Positions 11,218-23,119 of a stretch of DNA of 64,000 nucleotides are shown here, in pieces. A model generated the notes under the pieces. That model was not told where the DNA came from and made no database searches. It saw nothing but the letters and a program-made list of their open reading frames with translations. The DNA comes from Patellaria atrata CBS 101060. Lineage: Eukaryota; Ascomycota; Dothideomycetes; Patellariales; Patellariaceae. Position numbers and translations under genes: made by a program. The DNA is taken from the NCBI GenBank assembly GCA_010093705.1, contig MU006115.1, forward strand, positions 83,083 to 147,082. The letters run 5' to 3'. Each line of letters begins with the position of its first letter. Positions within the stretch are counted from its first letter, which is position 1.

Positions 11218-12798
11218 ATGACAGAATCAAGGTATGAGCTCCATCCTAAAACCTTGCCGTAACACAAAATTAACGGATTGATAGCTCAATCCTCTTCGAG
11301 AACGGTACAGTCATAAGCTACGATGACAGCTCCTCCTCTCTCAAAGTTCTCCCAAAAGCCTCTCTTCTGGTAACTGGCGATCGTATCGCCTCCATCTTCC
11401 CTGCCTCCGAGAAGCCATCGCTCCCCGAGAACACAGAAACAGTCGACTGTACAGCTCGAATCATATCCCCAGGTTTCGTGAACACACACAACCATGGCTG
11501 GCAGACCGCGTTCAAGACCCTCGGCGCGAACACAACCCTCGCTCAGTATATCTTCCGCTATGGCGAGTATGCATCCTTCGGCTCGCTGGACGCCGAAGAC
11601 GTCTACGTCGGTCATCTGCTGGGCATGTACGAGTCCCTGAACGCGGGCGTCACGACAATCGTGGACCACGCGCATCATACTTGGGACAAGGAGACGACGT
11701 TGGCTGGGCTGGACGCGAGTATCGACAGCGGGGCCCGAGTGTACTGGTGCGATGCGTTTCATAACCTTGAGGGGGGGTGGAGTTTCCAGGAGCAGTTGGA
11801 CTATTGGGAGGAATTGACCAAGCATGCGAGGTTGAGAGGTAGTGCGACGGAAGTCGGCATTGGGTATGACAGCTTCGGCATGGGGAGTGAAGAGGAGGTG
11901 AAGAAAGTCGTTGAACTGGCAAAGTAAGTGAAACATCCACCCCTTTCCCCCCCTAATCCATCTGCCACGAAACGCAAAAGACCAACATGCAGCTCGCAGA
12001 GCACACAACGCAATCGTAACAACGCACCACCTCGGCGGGCCCCTCGTAATCGACAATGGCCCCGCCGTGCTCCACAAAGCCGGGATACTAGACTCTTCCT
12101 GCCCCGTCATCCTCTCCCACGCTTCCTTCTTCGCCAACCCAGACGAAGAAATCGCGCTCCTCCGCAAACACAATCAACACACCTCCATCACGCCCGAGTC
12201 CGAATGCCACTACGGTCACGACCACGCCCTCTCGCACACCTACCTCGACCAGTGCTCCGTCGGCGTGGATACCCACTTCACCTTCTCCGCCGACCTCGTC
12301 ACCCAGACCCGCCTCTTCCTACAGACGACGCGGCGCGGCGAGTACCGCAAGGCGCTCGATCGTGGGGAGATGCCGCGGACGCAGCCGTTTGACGTCGAGC
12401 AGGCGTTTATCCTCGCGACGAAGAAGGGGGGCGATGCGGTGAGGAGGGCGGATGTGGGCGTGTTGAAGGAGGGCGCGAAGGCGGATGTGGTTGTCTTCGA
12501 GGGGGAGAGCCCGGGGATGTTAGGATGGAGGGACGCCGTCGCGGCCGTGCTGTTGCATAGTAACGTGGGCGATGTCAGGGATGTGCTTGTGGATGGGCGG
12601 TGGAGGAAGAGGGGGGGCAGGTTGGTCGATCCCGTCGCTGGGGGACGGACGTATGAGGAGCTTAGGGAGACGTTTTTGAGGACGAAGGGGAGGATTCAGG
12701 ATCTGTGGATTGGACGGGAACTGCCGAAGCTGGAGGGGAAGTTCTTCGGCGGGAGTGATTATGGGGATACGGAGACTGTTAGGGTGGTGAAGAAGTAG
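11218..12798 (+). CDS. metal-dependent amidohydrolase, TRZ/ATZ/SsnA deaminase-like
   Basis: Predicted zinc hydrolase of the amidohydrolase superfamily acting on a ring nitrogen compound (deaminase or chlorohydrolase type); substrate unknown. Exons are 11218-11231 (14 nt), 11285-11923 and 12000-12798, giving 483 residues. Intron 1 joins MTES to SILFENGTVISYD, the usual N-terminal beta-sandwich start; intron 2 (76 bp) uses the acceptor at 11999, which restores the frame as ELAKAHNAIVTTHH. Metal-site features are NTHNH at residues 71-75 (His73, His75), His in TTHHLGG, His in LSHASF, and an Asp in the GVDTHFTFSAD region. The C-terminus carries KADVVVF and a V.DGRW strand as in other family members. 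Codon use becomes strongly G-ending in the last exon. Family is sure, the reaction is not. Confidence 0.85.
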
Positions 12799-13217
12799 GT
12801 GGAGAGGGTGCGGTTGTATGTGTAGATGTATGTGTAGATGTACGTGTAGGTGTCCGCGGGGAGGGGTATTTATGGTGTCGGGGTGTTCCGATGTAGGGGG
12901 TGTAGGGGTGTAAAGAGGGTGTCACAGTGCATCTCTGGTTGAATATAGAGTATCGAGGATATTTTACACACGATCACATCACCGACATGTATATCTCCTC
13001 ATATATTCCAGCCCACTTCACCATCCTCCAAACACGTAAAATCCACCATATCAATCCACATCCTCTACCTACTCTACCACTTACAGCAACGCATCTGCCT
13101 ACCTTACCAAGCCAGCACCCCGCTCCTTCCACAGGTTCGTTTATACTACACCACACGACATGGCCGTCGCTACTTAACCCCCAAGTCGGGAGACGGTTCC
13201 GTTGCATATCGCTGCTT

Positions 13218-13288
13218 CCCCCATCCCATCCCATCCCATCCCATCCCCATCTCCATCTCCATCTCCATCTCCATCTCCATCTCCATCG
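13218..13288. repeat. (CCCAT)n then (CTCCAT)n simple repeats
   Basis: About five CCCAT units pass directly into about seven CTCCAT units, an abrupt change of repeat unit from five to six bases. Confidence 0.9.
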
Positions 13289-13898
13289 GCATTACGCACG
13301 TTGTTCCTCCAGTCTCCCAAACCGAAAAAAAACAGAAAGCAGAAGGTTCGAGTCGGGTTTGGTGCCTGATCTCCCCGCTCTTTTTTTTTTCTTCAGGGAA
13401 AGTTGGGAAAGGGGGAATATGGATCTAATCACTTCTATCCTCTATCTTCCATCGTTTCCCCTCGGCCGCCGTCGTTCGCTTATCCTATCCTATAAAACTT
13501 TCTAATTTTTTAATTTTTTTTTTAAGGGGCGAGGGGGAGGGGGAGGGGGTTTTCCAGGACCGATGGATGGGTATCAAGGCGATGGGAGATGGGAGATGGG
13601 GATATGGGGATATGGGAGATCGTGGATCGTGGCGCTTATACATGTATCTTTTCGTTCCGAGCCTCGCTGTCGCGTACGGGTACTGGTACTCACAACTACT
13701 TCCATCGTGCGCGCTGGTTTCCTGCGCTCTACTTGTGGGATCTGGTGGGTCTGGTAGATTCGTTTGGTTCGATGAAGAGAACCCATACTGAGGAAAAGTG
13801 GGTTTAGGGAGGACGGGGGAGGGAAGGGTCTGGGAGGGTGCACGATGGATTTATGTGGGTTGGGAGAGAGGTATGCTTATGCGGCTCGTGGAGGTTGT

Positions 13899-13932
13899 TG
13901 GGGTTTGGGTTTGGGTTTGGGTTTGGGTTTGG
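13899..13932. repeat. (GGGTTT)n hexamer repeat
   Basis: Five to six copies of GGGTTT. It resembles a telomere repeat of other eukaryotes but not the usual fungal TTAGGG, and it lies inside the chromosome. Confidence 0.85.
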
Positions 13933-15916
13933 TTTATGCGTTAGGCTGTGTATTTCGTCCTCTGCCCGCTCCGCTCAATCCGGCTCCTAACACCCCCCCA
14001 ACCTCACAAAATTATACCACAACAGCGCGCGGGATACCACCCCCGTCGATGGTGGCGATGGTGATGGTGAGGCAAGTGCGCTGGTTATGTTGCGGGAGCA
14101 TCGTTGTGATGACATATCGTCGTCTTGGGTCTGACTTCGTTAGACTATGGTTCATTCCTCTCTAGATAGCGAGAGGGGGAGAAGGTCTTTTATGGAGATC
14201 TCGCCGGGTGAGATGTTCGTGCGGGGTTTTGGAGCGAGGTTTGATGGAAGGTTTGTTTCGTAGGTTGGGTGTATTATTTGATGTTTAGAGGGGTGAGGTT
14301 TGTGTGAAGGGGTTGATATGCACGGATTGGAAAAGGAGGAGCTGGAGATTTGGGTTTTCTTTGCGGAAGGTTCTTTCTTGTGGTTTTTGGGATGTAACCT
14401 TTGGGTGATGTGTATGATATCGATACCCTTAATTACACGAGAAGTAAAATAATTAATATGAAAAGTTCTCGTTCCGAAAATGAAGCTAAACGATTATTTG
14501 CAATTTTTATAGATATATAAAAGAACCAACAATAGTATTACCCAAGAAAGAGAATAGAATAATTAAGACAGTTCAATACCAGATTAGACTTACGTACCAT
14601 TATCTGGCTGAAGATTATATTGGACAGTACGTATTGAGATGGAGGTCACCCTGAAGATGTTGGCTATTTGCGCTGTGCACCAAGAAAAGATATCGTAGCC
14701 TCGACATGGGCAACAATAGCCAGCCTCATAAGACATTATCTTGCTCTATCGGGGCGTCGAGTTTTGCATACGAGGAGTAGTCTGAACTGGTCAATTGCGG
14801 AGTATGGAGTGTGATCGAGTGTCCACAATAAGAAAAAGACTATACGTACAGAGCAGTAAAAACATATCATCACCAAACAATAGAGAAATACGCAAATCGA
14901 TCGTTAAGTAATAGAAAAAATGCTGGAAAGTTATACATCCATTACAGCATCTGGGACTCGATGCTCGGGTAGGTTTGGAATGGGACTGCAGAATACATCC
15001 ACCAAACATATACTCAACCCAGTATGGAATATTCTTACTGCACAATTCATTTGAAGTCTTCAATGTAACCGTAAGGAAATAGATATGAAAGAAACAGTTA
15101 TCAACAACAGACTCATACATGCAACCCCACTCAGATATTATCGATCCGTATCAGAGCTTCCCTTGCACAACTCACCCCAAGCACAAATCCCCCCCCTCTT
15201 TGCCCTTCCATTGCACAGAACAGCACATCTCTTACACAACCTACACAACGCACACAAAGCGCACAAAAACAGCCCTGGCACAAAACAAAACCATAAGAAA
15301 CAAGAATAACGTAACAGGAAAACCTCATAAGCACGGGATGCAAAAGCGCAGGAATATTGATAAGACGCAGGTTTATTCACTTTATTGTTTGTGGCTGGCC
15401 AAAGCGTAAGGCGGAAATTATAGCGGTAAAAGGGGGGAAGGATGCAGGGGAAGTTGCTACAGATACAACTGAATGTGAGATTGGAGGATTGGGCCGGGGG
15501 GAAGAGTTTGCGCGGTTTCGTTTTGATTTCGAAGGTGAGAAAAAAGTCGTCAATTCAAAACGTTCGTCTCGGTCGATCGAAAACGTAAGAACTCGGCATT
15601 GGGATTGCAGGAGGAAGAAAAAGTGTTTTGGAAGATAGGCAAATGTCACAAGCTCAAGTCACAAATCAATAGAGCACAAAAAGTTCCAATCAAACCATAC
15701 ATTTCTACCCAACAACCACCTAAGGCACCCCCAGGTGGAAGTCGCACACCAACACCAATTAAGAATTACAGAATCTTTCCAAAATCGCAAAGAATGTACA
15801 TGAGACCCGTTAAAATCCCGAGCTCTAAACGAACCGCTCATATCATGCAAGCCATAGCCTTCCTCTCGACGCTCAGAATCCAAGCGAAGAGAAAGGCGTC
15901 AGATTGAGAAGATGAT

Positions 15917-16868
15917 TTACAAGAAAAGAGCAGCGATGGCACCGAAACCGGCAACGGCGGCACCGGCGTTGAGATGGCTGGCGGCACCAGTGTACTCCGG
16001 AGGAGCATAGCTGGAAGGCGCAACTGGGGCACTAATGAAATTGTCAGATGATTGGATCAAGCACAGATTCAGATGACGGGTAAACTTACACTGAGCTGTA
16101 GCTCGGGTAGTAGCCAGTTGGGGCCGGGGCCGATGGGTAGGGAGCCGGGACGGTTGGGTAAGGAGCAGATGGGACGGGAGTCTCATGAGGATACTCAGGG
16201 ACGGGGTAAGACTCTGTGGGGTACTCAGTCGGGGGCATTTCAGAGGTATAGCCGGTAGGAGCGGGACCATGCGGTTTGCCGGACGTAACGGTAAGAGTTA
16301 CGGTGCACGTCGCGGTGGTGGTTGTGGAGCATGGGGAAGACTCATGGGGGTACTCACCCGATGGGGTCTCGTGGGGGTACTCAGGAACAGCATAGGTGAC
16401 GGTGGTGTAGACCGGGACCTCAGTGGTGTAGACTGGGTAGGTGGTGTAGGTGGTGTAGACGATGTCACTGGTGCTCACCTCGCAGGGGGAGGTGGTGTAG
16501 ACGGTCTCAGTGGTATAGTAGATCGGGGTCGTCTCAGTGGTGTAGTAGACGGGGGTGGTCTCGTAGACAGGAGTGCTTGTCTCGTAGACGGGGGTTGTCT
16601 CGTAAACCGGGGTGGTCTCATAGACTGGGGTGGAGGTCTCGTAAACCGGTGTGGTCTCGTAGACGGGAGTGGTCTCGTAGACCGGGGTGGTTTCGTAGAC
16701 CGGGGTCGTCTCGTAGACGGGAGTCTCGGTGGTTGTTGGGTATGGCTCATACGGGACCTCGGTGGTGGTTGACTCATAGACCGGGGTCGTGGTGCTCTCC
16801 TCATAAGGGACGTAGTGAGGGGCGGCAATGGCAGCGCCGAAAAGGGCGGCAGCGACGAATGAACGCAT
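15917..16868 (-). CDS. GPI-anchored cell-surface protein with PVYET repeats
   Basis: Probable cell-wall or surface adhesin-like protein. Exons (minus strand) are 16868-16090 and 16031-15917, joined across a 58-bp intron to give 297 residues; without splicing the frame stops right after YPSYSSV. A signal peptide (MRSFVAAALFGAAIAA) is followed by a Thr/Pro/Tyr/Glu-rich region with nine PVYET units at spacings of 6 or 8 residues, then YYTTET variants, and a Pro/Tyr-rich part with YPHE and YPTE motifs. The second exon gives the C-terminal GPI signal: a small-residue site near SHLNAGAA and a hydrophobic end (VAGFGAIAALFL). Thr-rich repeats are likely O-mannosylated (inference). Repeat number probably varies between strains. 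Confidence 0.85.
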
Positions 16869-17066
16869 TTTGATGATTAAGTTGTATAGTTTGTTGGTGT
16901 TTTAGAGAGGTTGCGGGAAGCTGATTAGGCTTGTATTAAAGAGAGTGTAATAGTAGTTGGTTTCAACGAATGGACGACCGAAGTCAAAGTTGTGCAGAAA
17001 TGCTTGAGCTTGAAGACTGGCTGGTGAGGAAAGAAGAAGAGGAACAGAGAGAGGTGAGGAAGCATG

Positions 17067-17072
17067 TTTATA
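17067..17072 (-). promoter_or_regulatory. possible TATA box of the GPI-protein gene
   Basis: TATAAA on the minus strand about 200 bp upstream of the ATG at 16868; the distance is a little long, so moderate support. Confidence 0.3.
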
Positions 17073-20000
17073 CACAGGTGGGAAATTACTTTCCATGGGG
17101 GGCCTTCTGCGGTAGTGCGGACCGGAAACAACACACAAAAGGGGAAGATGAGTTAGGCCCTTGTCTGGCGTATCCTGGCTGGACGGTTGCCAAATGCAAA
17201 TTTCCTCTCAGACCGCTAACGCAGGTACCGGCTGCACTCTAGCATTGCCTGGTGGATCACTTCACTTGTGGCCATTAATCGCGCGAGAATCATCTGGGCT
17301 AAGCTCTGCTTGGGAGGAGAGCAGACGCTGTCTCGTATCCCCTGAGTTATCGATTGGCTCGTGGCGCCCATGCTCATGCACCGTCCTTGTACTTCTGGCC
17401 ACTGGGCTGAGGAGACGGAGCGCTGGTAGTTGAGGGAATCGCACAGAATCCACACATGGTCTGAGAGAGTCAGTCCGGCGCGTCCAAAGTTGTAATACTG
17501 TGACTAAAAGTAGTGGTTCTTGTTTTATTGGCTGGTATGAATCTGCGGAGGTCTTCTACCGATAGCACAAAGACGTTTTGTAGCAACAGTAATACCGTAC
17601 GGATAGAGGTTCAGCATACAAACACATAGCGTAACCGCCATGTGGACGTATGTCCTTGATGTCCCCGAGCAATCTTCTCTGTTGTGTTCCTTTTTCAAAG
17701 TTGCCACAATTCTCTCGATAGGGACAGTTTGGGGGCTGGAAATCTTCTCATGCTTGTCGTTAAGCGTTCCCCAATCCGAGAATTAGTGGCCAGTTTCGTG
17801 ACTCATGTTCAGGGGAAGCTCCAAATTCGACCAACCATACCTCCAGCAATCGGATTTTTCCAAAACGCCTCGGTTTTGATCGACAAGGAGATTGACGAGG
17901 AGAATCTCACATCTGGCCCCAGTTGTTGTCCGCCAGAACTTTGCCGCACTTTTGAAGACTGCGGGCGGTGATTCCTTTTGGTGTAGGTTTGGCTGTGAGG
18001 CGGTCGAGCGGGTTCAGCTCAAAAGTGGGTGTTACTAAATCCCTTTCTGTCATATCCCTTTCTCCCTTTTTGAGCCTCAACGTTCACGACGCATGAAACC
18101 CTCGCTCAGGCGGTCAGTAGTGGTACCCCTGTGGCTCTTTTTGTCGCTTTGAAACGGCAAAAGCCATCAATGGTTTCCAAGGTACCGTTGGGGAGCAACT
18201 TTGGCTATGCCACGGCTTTCGTCTTGAATCCGTCAGAGGCCTCGTGAACGAAGCCTTCAATTGCCATGGCGGCTTCAGCTTCAGTGTCCGCCCTTCCTCC
18301 ACCCGCTGGTCTATTTTTCACGGTCAAGCTCGTGTATTTGAAACATCAAGCCAATGCTGTCATCACGGTAGGTTTTAGCTATTATTGATGCTTCTATAAT
18401 CTCGTTAAGTGAAGCGCTAATCCATCTGATATCTTCGGTGGCTGGATTGAAATTACCAATCCATATCAGTAGTCTACCAACAGGATCATGCCATAGGCGG
18501 GCAATTCCCAGTGGTAACTCTTGTCTCCTCTTTTCCTTCCTTTCCTCCTCTCGCATTCTCGCTATTTCTAAAAACGTGGACTTGGATACCGTTTTCGGTC
18601 ATTGATAGCCCTACTTTAGATGTTCCACCATGCCGCGGGGAAATCCTTCAATCCAGGTCTGTCAGATGAACTTAGATCTTAGCATGAATTCAAGGAAATT
18701 GATCGAATCAAATCAGAAGAAAAGCTTCTCCTGATGTGACAATCTTTTGCCGAGCTGAAATGAACTCTTGTCGTGTCTTGATTTTAACTTTCGTCTGGGC
18801 ACGCGTGTGGGCGGAATGAACTTATCAACGCGTTGACTGCCACGCGAAACGGAATTCCTGGCACGTCAACACCCTCAGGAGTTTCCCCTTCAACGTGCCA
18901 TGAAAATCTTCAAAGTGCATCATCTGGCCTCCCTGATACAATTTTTTTTTTCTTTTCCCTCTGGAACTTCCCTCACCTCTGAAGGGCTTTCAACAACCCT
19001 CACTGACAATTGATGAGAGGTTCTGTACCTGCTCTCCCATGGAATCCACGGCTCCAGATCATTCTGTAACATGCGACGTGATTAATTCGAACTTCCTCAG
19101 CAAACGATATCTGATTGACCGTATGGAACAAAGGATGTGTGTGGACTTCATGGAATCAAACCCTAGTGATGAAGTCGAAAAAACAGTCATAGGGTGAAAA
19201 CAAGTTGGATATACGGACAACATGATAGTTAATGGTCTCTGTGATCGATCCTGACGAATATAGGATACTCCCATTTTTAAGGATTCAGTAGAGGACTCGA
19301 GTGATGTTTGGACCTAGAATGGTCAACGTCGAAGAGAAGCGAATATGTGCAAATGGTTCTCATCGGCTGGGAATATCTTGGGTGGATGCTGTCTTGCTGC
19401 TGTTGAGGTGACGTTATGTGGTATGAGATGATGAAAACCAAGTTGCCTGTTGCCCTCCTCCTTTACTGGATATTCTCCCTACGCGACTACCCTTTGGAAT
19501 GTTCCACTAGATGTCACGGGATTACCTTATATTGACCAACACTTCCTGTCGTGGATGTTAATACACGGACATGGTTCGAATACTTTGCTTGCTATTAAAC
19601 GGACACGCGCTCTATCTCGTGGAAGACAGCATGGTCTGTAGGGATTTTTATACGCACAGTTTCACTCATCATGGTCAACATCGGGAGGATATTCCACGGC
19701 TCCTCGCTAACGTCCCATTAGGGTTGTACTGGAGATCGTATCTAATAGTATGCCCAACTGAATTTCTTTGAGTGTCTACAGTTTACCTCGGAATTCCCAG
19801 GCCATTCTGAAGAGACCGACGAATTGGTTACCCCTAAAACGTCCTGTACTTCTGTCCATTGAACTCGCCCTCTAACCATCCACTGGAGTTTCAGTGTTCT
19901 CCTGGTACCTGATTCAGCAGATTGCTCAAACGCTTCAATTCTTGCATTATCCTCTTAGTACCAATGGTTAGATTCTCCGAGTACCCGGAAGTCCACCATA

Positions 20001-20772
20001 ATCCATCGGAAGTGCTATTCTATCTAACAATTACATATGTCATTGTGACTTTAATTCAGGGGCATATGCTGACTTTCTAAGGGCTCCTTTATGTTTGAAC
20101 CCTTATTGAGCTTCTGCGGGATTTCAGTACAGAAATTCTCGGTGATCAAGTATGATACTTTCATATTGCTATAGTAACAGTGAACTCATTCTGTTTGATT
20201 TCTAAGGGTGATCAATTACTCTATTCATGTTCATATACTCAACTATCACTTTCATAGTCACCATTTTCTGCTGTGAAATGCTCTACGTCACTTGATACTA
20301 AGCAGTGGTATATCTTCCTTTCTGAAATATATCAAGTCCGGTGTACCTGTTTAACTTAGTTATCAGCGTCATACTTATGGAATCAACTGTCGTAAAGTCT
20401 AGGTAAGTGCACTTCTTCTCTACGTGAGCACTACAACTTCATTCTTGTTCTCCATGTAATTGCTACAACATGAATTTCTTCAACTGTTTGAAGATATGAG
20501 GATTGCCATCTATATCGTGACCTTGAAATACCGAATCCAGACCACTATTTTCCTTTCTTACCGATAACATGCATCTGATCGACCCCCTTTCATCCAATGA
20601 GAAGTCACCATACTCTACTTCCACTAGTCACTCGAACGATATCAGTCCAGTTCCAGCTCAGGTAACTGACAACCTGCCTCCGTACACCAAGCGTTTGACG
20701 CAACTAGAATGCTCAAGGAATATGTCCCTTTTATCTGACATACGAGAGGCTCTCCTCTCTACCATCTCTGCG

Positions 20773-20779
20773 TATATAA
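20773..20779 (+). promoter_or_regulatory. TATA box of the expansin-like gene
   Basis: TATATAA about 105 bp before the ATG at 20882, followed by a CT-rich leader with CTCATC repeats. This layout is common in highly expressed fungal secreted-protein genes. Confidence 0.55.
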
Positions 20780-20881
20780 GACTCCTCTCATCTCAATCCA
20801 TAAATCTCTCAACTCATTCTCAACCGAACTTCTGCAACCACAATTCCTCTCTAACCACTCAACACTAATTGAACCATCACC

Positions 20882-21434
20882 ATGCGCTTCCTCTCAGCCC
20901 TCTTAACCCTTCTTTCAGCCACCACCGCCCTCGCCGCCTCCGGCACAGGCAAAGCAACCTTCTACTACCAAGGTTCGTATCCTCACTTCAATTCACACCC
21001 AATCACACAAACCCCTCTCCCCTAACCGTCCCTCATCCTTCTTTAACAACTCCCAGGTGGCGCCTTCGGCTCCTGCGGCGAACAGCACTCCGACGGCGAT
21101 TACCTCGTCGCCATGTCTCACGTCTGGAACAACCAATTCTGCGGCCGCGGCATCATCATCAAGAACGTCGGTGGGGGCGGGAGCGCGAACCCGGGCGTTG
21201 GACGGCAGATCAGCGCGCGCGTCGTCGATAAGTGCATGGGGTGTGATGCTAACTATATCGGTATGTGGCCCTTCGTGAACACGTGTGAAGTTGTGTGAAG
21301 CGTGATGGTCGTTTGCGGGTTTGAGGCTAACTACTGGGGATCGTGTAGATCTGAGCGTCGGCGCCTTCAGGGCCCTTACGGGTGGTAATCTTGATCCCCC
21401 TGGTACCTTCCAGGTCGAGTGGCGCACTACCTAG
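20882..21434 (+). CDS. small secreted expansin/barwin-like (RlpA-like double-psi beta-barrel) protein
   Basis: Secreted 126-residue protein; relatives are found in fungal secretomes, some induced on plants, and are thought to bind or loosen wall polysaccharide without known catalysis. Exons are 20882-20972, 21057-21260 and 21349-21434, with introns of 84 and 88 bp, each splitting a codon after its first base. Residues 1-19 form a signal peptide (MRFLSALLTLLSATTALAA). The mature part is a single barrel: GKATFYY, then GSCGEQHSDGDYLVAMSH, CGR, ARVVDKCMGC and DLSVGAF. The Cys pattern and DLS motif fit the family. There is no second carbohydrate-binding domain, so it is not a full two-domain expansin. 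It stands isolated between two gene-free stretches, a common place for secreted-protein genes in fungi. Confidence 0.88.
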
Positions 21435-23119
21435 GAATCTGGAATCCACTCTCATAGGATTCGGTCTCGGGGTCTTTGAGGACTGAGATCGGTACTGGTG
21501 GTCTTGGGAACGATGGTATGATTAGGTGATCGGGTTGATGTGCCCCCAAAAGTTTCAATTGCGCCTGGCACCGTTGGGGTTTGCTGCCTAGATATTCTGC
21601 TGGGCTTTTCATTTGGTCTTGAGGTGGTTGGGAGACACATTCTAGTCTCTCATGAATTCATTGGGTTGAGGTGCATTTCTGATCCCGTGCTTGATATTGT
21701 GATATTGCAACATATTCGATGCCCTACTTGACCTCTTGGCTTTGACCCACCTTTAAGAGATGCTGTTTTGTGTTTAGCCTATGGAGATATCATATTTGAA
21801 ATTTTAATGTGTATCGTTCTTGTGCCTTGTATTGTGATACTGAGATATCTTTGATACCCTTATTTAACTTCTTGACTTTCACCACGATTAAGGGATGCCA
21901 TTTTGAGTTTATCCTATTGAGACATCCTGTTCGATATTGTACTCAGTATTATTCATGAAATTTATATTTCAACTTAGGTGAAAAATCTATAAACTCTAAA
22001 ACGGTGAATCTCCCTTTTCTATCTACATCATCTAAAAATTCTGACACGTACTGCATCCCCTTTAGAACTGTAAACTGATAACAATTTTGTCTACCACTTA
22101 TATACTTCTTAATCGAGTACACCGAGGAACTGTTTATCAATCGGTATGCGCTATTCTAGTAAGACGAATCTACCCCTACTATGAAACGATATCGGGACTT
22201 TTCTCTAACTTTACTGTACTAAGTTACGAAGTGTTACAGACTGGATCCACAGAATCGGTGTGTGAGAGAAGGTAGAAAGGATAGCAAACTGTTTATGGGA
22301 GTCTGTATGTGATAATGTTATTGTTGGCTATGATGGTAAGTATAGAAAGGGGGGAGAAAAAAGTAGATCATGTTGGTGTGAAAGAATTACTTTGTTAAGT
22401 TAGTGTTTACGCCCAGGGAATGTTAAATGAATTGACGATATTGCCATTGCGCATTAGTAGGAAATGGATGAGCCCCCCAACCTTCCCTTGAAATGGATAT
22501 GGTCGTCACTTGGTATTACAGAACCCCCTCGTTGCTGGTCTACAATCCCGAATCTCAATGCAGGGTATCCAAAATGGTACAGTACAACGAGGTTTCTCAT
22601 AATTGGTCTGTATGGCATTTTGTACCGTGGTCTTATAAGGGGAACGGATGGTTGTCAGTCAGTTTGGAGCACAGGACAAGGAGAGTTATAACGTGTAGGA
22701 GGCGTACAGAGGCCACGACGGTGAGCGGAATATCAAGATGTAAATCAGAAAGGTGACGTTGGATATACTCTTAAGAAATATTACTTTTAAAGTGAGGTAT
22801 CTCCGGAGAATTAAAGTAAAGTATCCACCATTACCTGTACTATACATGAAAGAAAAGGGAGCCCAACGCCAACCACCGCCTGATACAGTACAAACTCCTG
22901 AAAATGCAAGGCTAGGATAGATACCCAACGTCAAAGGCCGTCCCATCTTCCGAGATGAACGCCTACAGACTCATTATAACGTAGGTTTGCACCATGGGAC
23001 ATCTCGCTAGATTTTGACTCAGGAAACCACCCGCGCAAGTTGTACAAAGACCTCCGGACATATAAGAAAAGCAAGGAAAATGTGTACCGTCCACTCCATC
23101 AAATTTGTCTCGCGACTAC
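21435..23119. other. intergenic, nothing recognised
   Basis: A/T-rich. GTACAGTAC-like motifs occur near 22575 and 22875. Two stretches near 21700-21930 repeat wording such as CTTGAT, TTGATA and TTGACTTTCACC/TTGACCCACC, suggesting an old imperfect duplication of about 100 bp. Confidence 0.45.

Larger units (their letters stand above)
12799..15916. other. low-complexity, strand-skewed region without a supported gene
   Basis: Alternating C/T-rich and G/T-rich blocks (about 12960-13330 pyrimidine-rich, 13520-13960 purine/G-rich, then again near 13970-14400). Long frames here (for example 12927-13505 on +) are made of simple repeats and look spurious. From about 14400 the sequence becomes A/T-rich with nothing recognisable. 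Confidence 0.45.
16869..20881. other. 4-kb gene-free stretch
   Basis: No open frame with coding character on either strand. The left end is the promoter of the GPI-protein gene and the right end that of the expansin-like gene. Between about 18.3 and 20.5 kb the DNA is A/T-rich. I recognise no transposon remnant. Confidence 0.5.

Noticed and set aside
12927-13505. 192-codon frame on +
   Set aside because: Composed largely of CCAT/CTCCAT simple repeats and poly-T text; no codon bias or family.
13899-13932. Interstitial telomere
   Set aside because: The unit is GGGTTT, not TTAGGG, and only five to six copies; ordinary microsatellite is simpler.
16185-16772. 195-codon frame on + opposite the GPI protein
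   Set aside because: Complement of the PVYET repeat DNA; no independent evidence.
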